DNA of 6,700 bases, taken from positions 1 through 6,700 of the forward strand of contig CAMOXX010000152.1 in NCBI GenBank assembly GCA_946629475.1. Direction: 5' to 3'. The notes under the pieces were generated by a model. That model was not told where the DNA came from. It made no database searches and saw only the letters and a list, made by a program, of their open reading frames with translations. Position numbers and translations under genes: made by a program. Every line of letters begins with the position of its first letter. The first letter of the stretch is position 1. Source of the stretch: an uncultured Blautia sp. Its GTDB lineage: Bacteria > Bacillota > Clostridia > Lachnospirales > Lachnospiraceae. This document shows positions 5,333-6,700 of the stretch, one piece after another.

Positions 5333-6530
5333 TACGAGAAATAAAAAACCGGCGCTCTATAATATCCTGGCGATATCTGTAGTGACCGTGATCATTCTGG
5401 CACTGCTTCTTAAAGACGGCGAGACTCATTCACTTGGAGTTTCTCTTGTTTTTTCGGTTTATATCGTGATCTCACTGGTTATCCTGGCAATGGCCTTCGT
5501 CGGACAGATCCATTATAATCCCTATTCCTATAATACGATCTACTACATGGGCTTTATGCTTTTTCTGCTCTTTGTTCTGATCACACAGCTTTACCTGACA
5601 GTACAGATCATCCGCTATCCGGATACATTCGGAACAAAACAGATCCTTTTTGCCCTGCTGAACTCGGCAAAAAACTATCTGTTTCTGACATTTCCTTTTT
5701 TACTTGTATTCTCGATCGCTCTTTGTGTCTCCAACATCTCCCTGATCCGTCATGAGGGACGCAGGCTGGTGAACATACTGGGGATCATTCTGTCATTTCT
5801 GATTGTTGCAGGAGCGCTCTGCCTGTTTGGGTTTGATTATTATATAGCGGGCCGGGAAGACAGGCACATGGTCTTAAATCTCTGCCTGAACCTGTGCTCA
5901 GCCATGTATCTTTATTTCGAATGCATGCTGATCGGGGCGATCGTGGCGGATATTATTGCCGCCAGGTATGAGCCTGAACGGGATAAGGATTTTCTGATCA
6001 TCCTCGGATGCGGCATCCGAAAGGACGGGACACCGACGCCGCTTTTAAAAGGCCGCGTGGACTGCGCGCTTTCGTTTTACCGAAAGCAGAAGCAGGAGAC
6101 GGGAAAGGATCTGATCTTTGTGACTTCCGGCGGACAGGGACCGAATGAGGTGATATCGGAAAGCGCTTCCATGAAGGCTTACCTGATGGAACAGGGAATT
6201 CCGGAGAAAAAGATCATAGAGGAGGACCGGTCGACCAGCACTTTTGAAAATATGAAATTTTCAAAAGAGAAGATATGGGCGGTCAACCCGGAGGGAAAGG
6301 TGGCATTTGCCACCACCAATTACCATGTTTTCCGGGGAGGCCTCTATGCCAGACGCGTAAAAATGCGCGCTGTCGGAATGGGGGCCAGAACCAGATGGTA
6401 TTTCTGGCCGAATGCTTCTGTCCGGGAGTTTGTCGGTCTGCTTACGGAACACCGCGGGAAACAGATCCTCGTCTTCGGAGGGATGCTTGCGATCTATACG
6501 GTGCTGACATTCCTGTGCTTTGCACGGTAA
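5319..6530 (+). CDS. Polytopic membrane protein with C-terminal DUF218 domain (YdcF/SanA/ElyC family)
   Basis: Protein of 403 residues. An N-terminal block has about six hydrophobic helices (near 15-31, 41-62, 75-97, 116-140, 152-172, 184-213); a soluble DUF218 domain covers about 225-375; a last helix lies at 382-400. Family motifs: ILGCGIRKDGTPTPLLKGR (228-246), TSGGQGPNEVISESASMKAYL (269-289, a stretch rich in Gly and acidic residues), EEDRSTSTFENMKFS (301-315), and ATTNYHVFRGGLYARR (331-346). The biochemical activity of DUF218 proteins is not established. In E. coli, SanA affects the envelope barrier to vancomycin and ElyC affects peptidoglycan assembly, so an envelope role is a reasonable inference. 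Short DUF218 proteins have one or two helices; the long membrane part here is the clostridial polytopic form. The gene overlaps the phosphatase by 14 bases and is the last of the operon, 73 bases before the terminator. Confidence 0.9.
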   Translation: MLKFDTRNKKPALYNILAISVVTVIILALLLKDGETHSLGVSLVFSVYIVISLVILAMAFVGQIHYNPYSYNTIYYMGFMLFLLFVLITQLYLTVQIIRYPDTFGTKQILFALLNSAKNYLFLTFPFLLVFSIALCVSNISLIRHEGRRLVNILGIILSFLIVAGALCLFGFDYYIAGREDRHMVLNLCLNLCSAMYLYFECMLIGAIVADIIAARYEPERDKDFLIILGCGIRKDGTPTPLLKGRVDCALSFYRKQKQETGKDLIFVTSGGQGPNEVISESASMKAYLMEQGIPEKKIIEEDRSTSTFENMKFSKEKIWAVNPEGKVAFATTNYHVFRGGLYARRVKMRAVGMGARTRWYFWPNASVREFVGLLTEHRGKQILVFGGMLAIYTVLTFLCFAR

Positions 6531-6603
6531 CAGCCGGATCTGCACAAAGCAGGGATGCCTCCGTTGCTGAAGACAACCGGCAGATGACCGGACGGAAAGA
6601 AAG

Positions 6604-6658
6604 ACAATAACAAAGAAAGAAGGATACAGCATCCGCCGCGTCCTTCTTTCTTTATTGT
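6604..6658. terminator. Probable bidirectional intrinsic terminator
   Basis: AAAGAAAGAAGGA (6612-6624) and TCCTTCTTTCTTT (6641-6653) form a perfect 13-base inverted repeat around a 16-base loop. Five more pairs (ACAAT 6604-6608 with ATTGT 6654-6658) extend it across a three-base bulge. The T-rich right arm stands in for the U-tract on the + strand, and the A-rich left arm does so for transcripts from the right. Only three G:C pairs sit at the loop end, fewer than in a standard terminator. It lies just after the last gene of the operon, which supports the call. Confidence 0.75.
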
Positions 6659-6700
6659 GGAGCTGCCAGAAAGGCAAAGGGGTTTGTTTATTCGCCAAGG

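Noticed and set aside
6275..6610. Plus-strand open frame of 111 codons overlapping the DUF218 gene end
   Set aside because: It is an out-of-frame reading of the conserved NYHVFRGG region, with no ribosome site and Gly/Arg/Cys-rich shadow composition.
6261..6698. Minus-strand open frame of 145 codons over the DUF218 C-terminus and the terminator
   Set aside because: It reads straight through the terminator inverted repeat and opposite conserved DUF218 motifs, starts at a TTG without a ribosome site, and resembles no family I know.

Overview
The window looks like chromosomal DNA of a Bacillota bacterium, most likely a Lachnospiraceae-type Clostridia. This rests on how the translated proteins read (clostridial-style GH13 glucosidase, ABCG-like ATPase/permease pair, RsbU-like phosphatase, membrane-bound DUF218 protein), on purine-rich Shine-Dalgarno sequences, and on the A-tract/T-tract style of the terminator. 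No database search was possible, so the assignment is inference. All genes lie on the + strand and are tightly packed; no gene-free gap reaches 300 bases. I see no insertion sequence, tRNA, rRNA, CRISPR array or clear phage feature.

Layout: (1) bases 2-922 are the C-terminal part of a GH13 alpha-glucosidase (oligo-1,6-glucosidase / trehalose-6-phosphate hydrolase type) cut by the left edge. (2) A strong extended -10 promoter (914-942) overlaps its last codons and is followed at once by a near-consensus catabolite-response (cre/LacI-family) site (952-968). (3) This promoter drives a two-gene ABC exporter: an ABCG-like ATPase with a TTG start (1011-1934) and a six-helix ABC-2 permease (1939-2901). 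(4) After about 107 bases holding a second candidate promoter (2956-2984) comes a tightly coupled trio: a VanX/DdpX-type D-Ala-D-Ala dipeptidase (3009-3671), a membrane-bound SpoIIE/RsbU-type Ser/Thr phosphatase with an extracytoplasmic sensor (3668-5332), and a polytopic DUF218 (YdcF/SanA/ElyC) protein (5319-6530). These overlap by 4 and 14 bases. (5) An inverted repeat with an A-rich left arm and T-rich right arm (6604-6658) ends the transcript, probably in both directions. Bases 6659-6700 hold nothing I can assign.

How the genes may work together (inference): the trio looks like a cell-envelope module. The dipeptidase hydrolyses D-Ala-D-Ala, the phosphatase could pass an outside signal to a Ser/Thr phospho-switch, and the DUF218 family is linked in E. 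coli (SanA, ElyC) to envelope barrier function and peptidoglycan assembly. The ABC exporter just upstream may belong to the same module; it has its own promoter and a carbon-catabolite-type operator. The glucosidase probably belongs to a separate sugar-use locus to the left.
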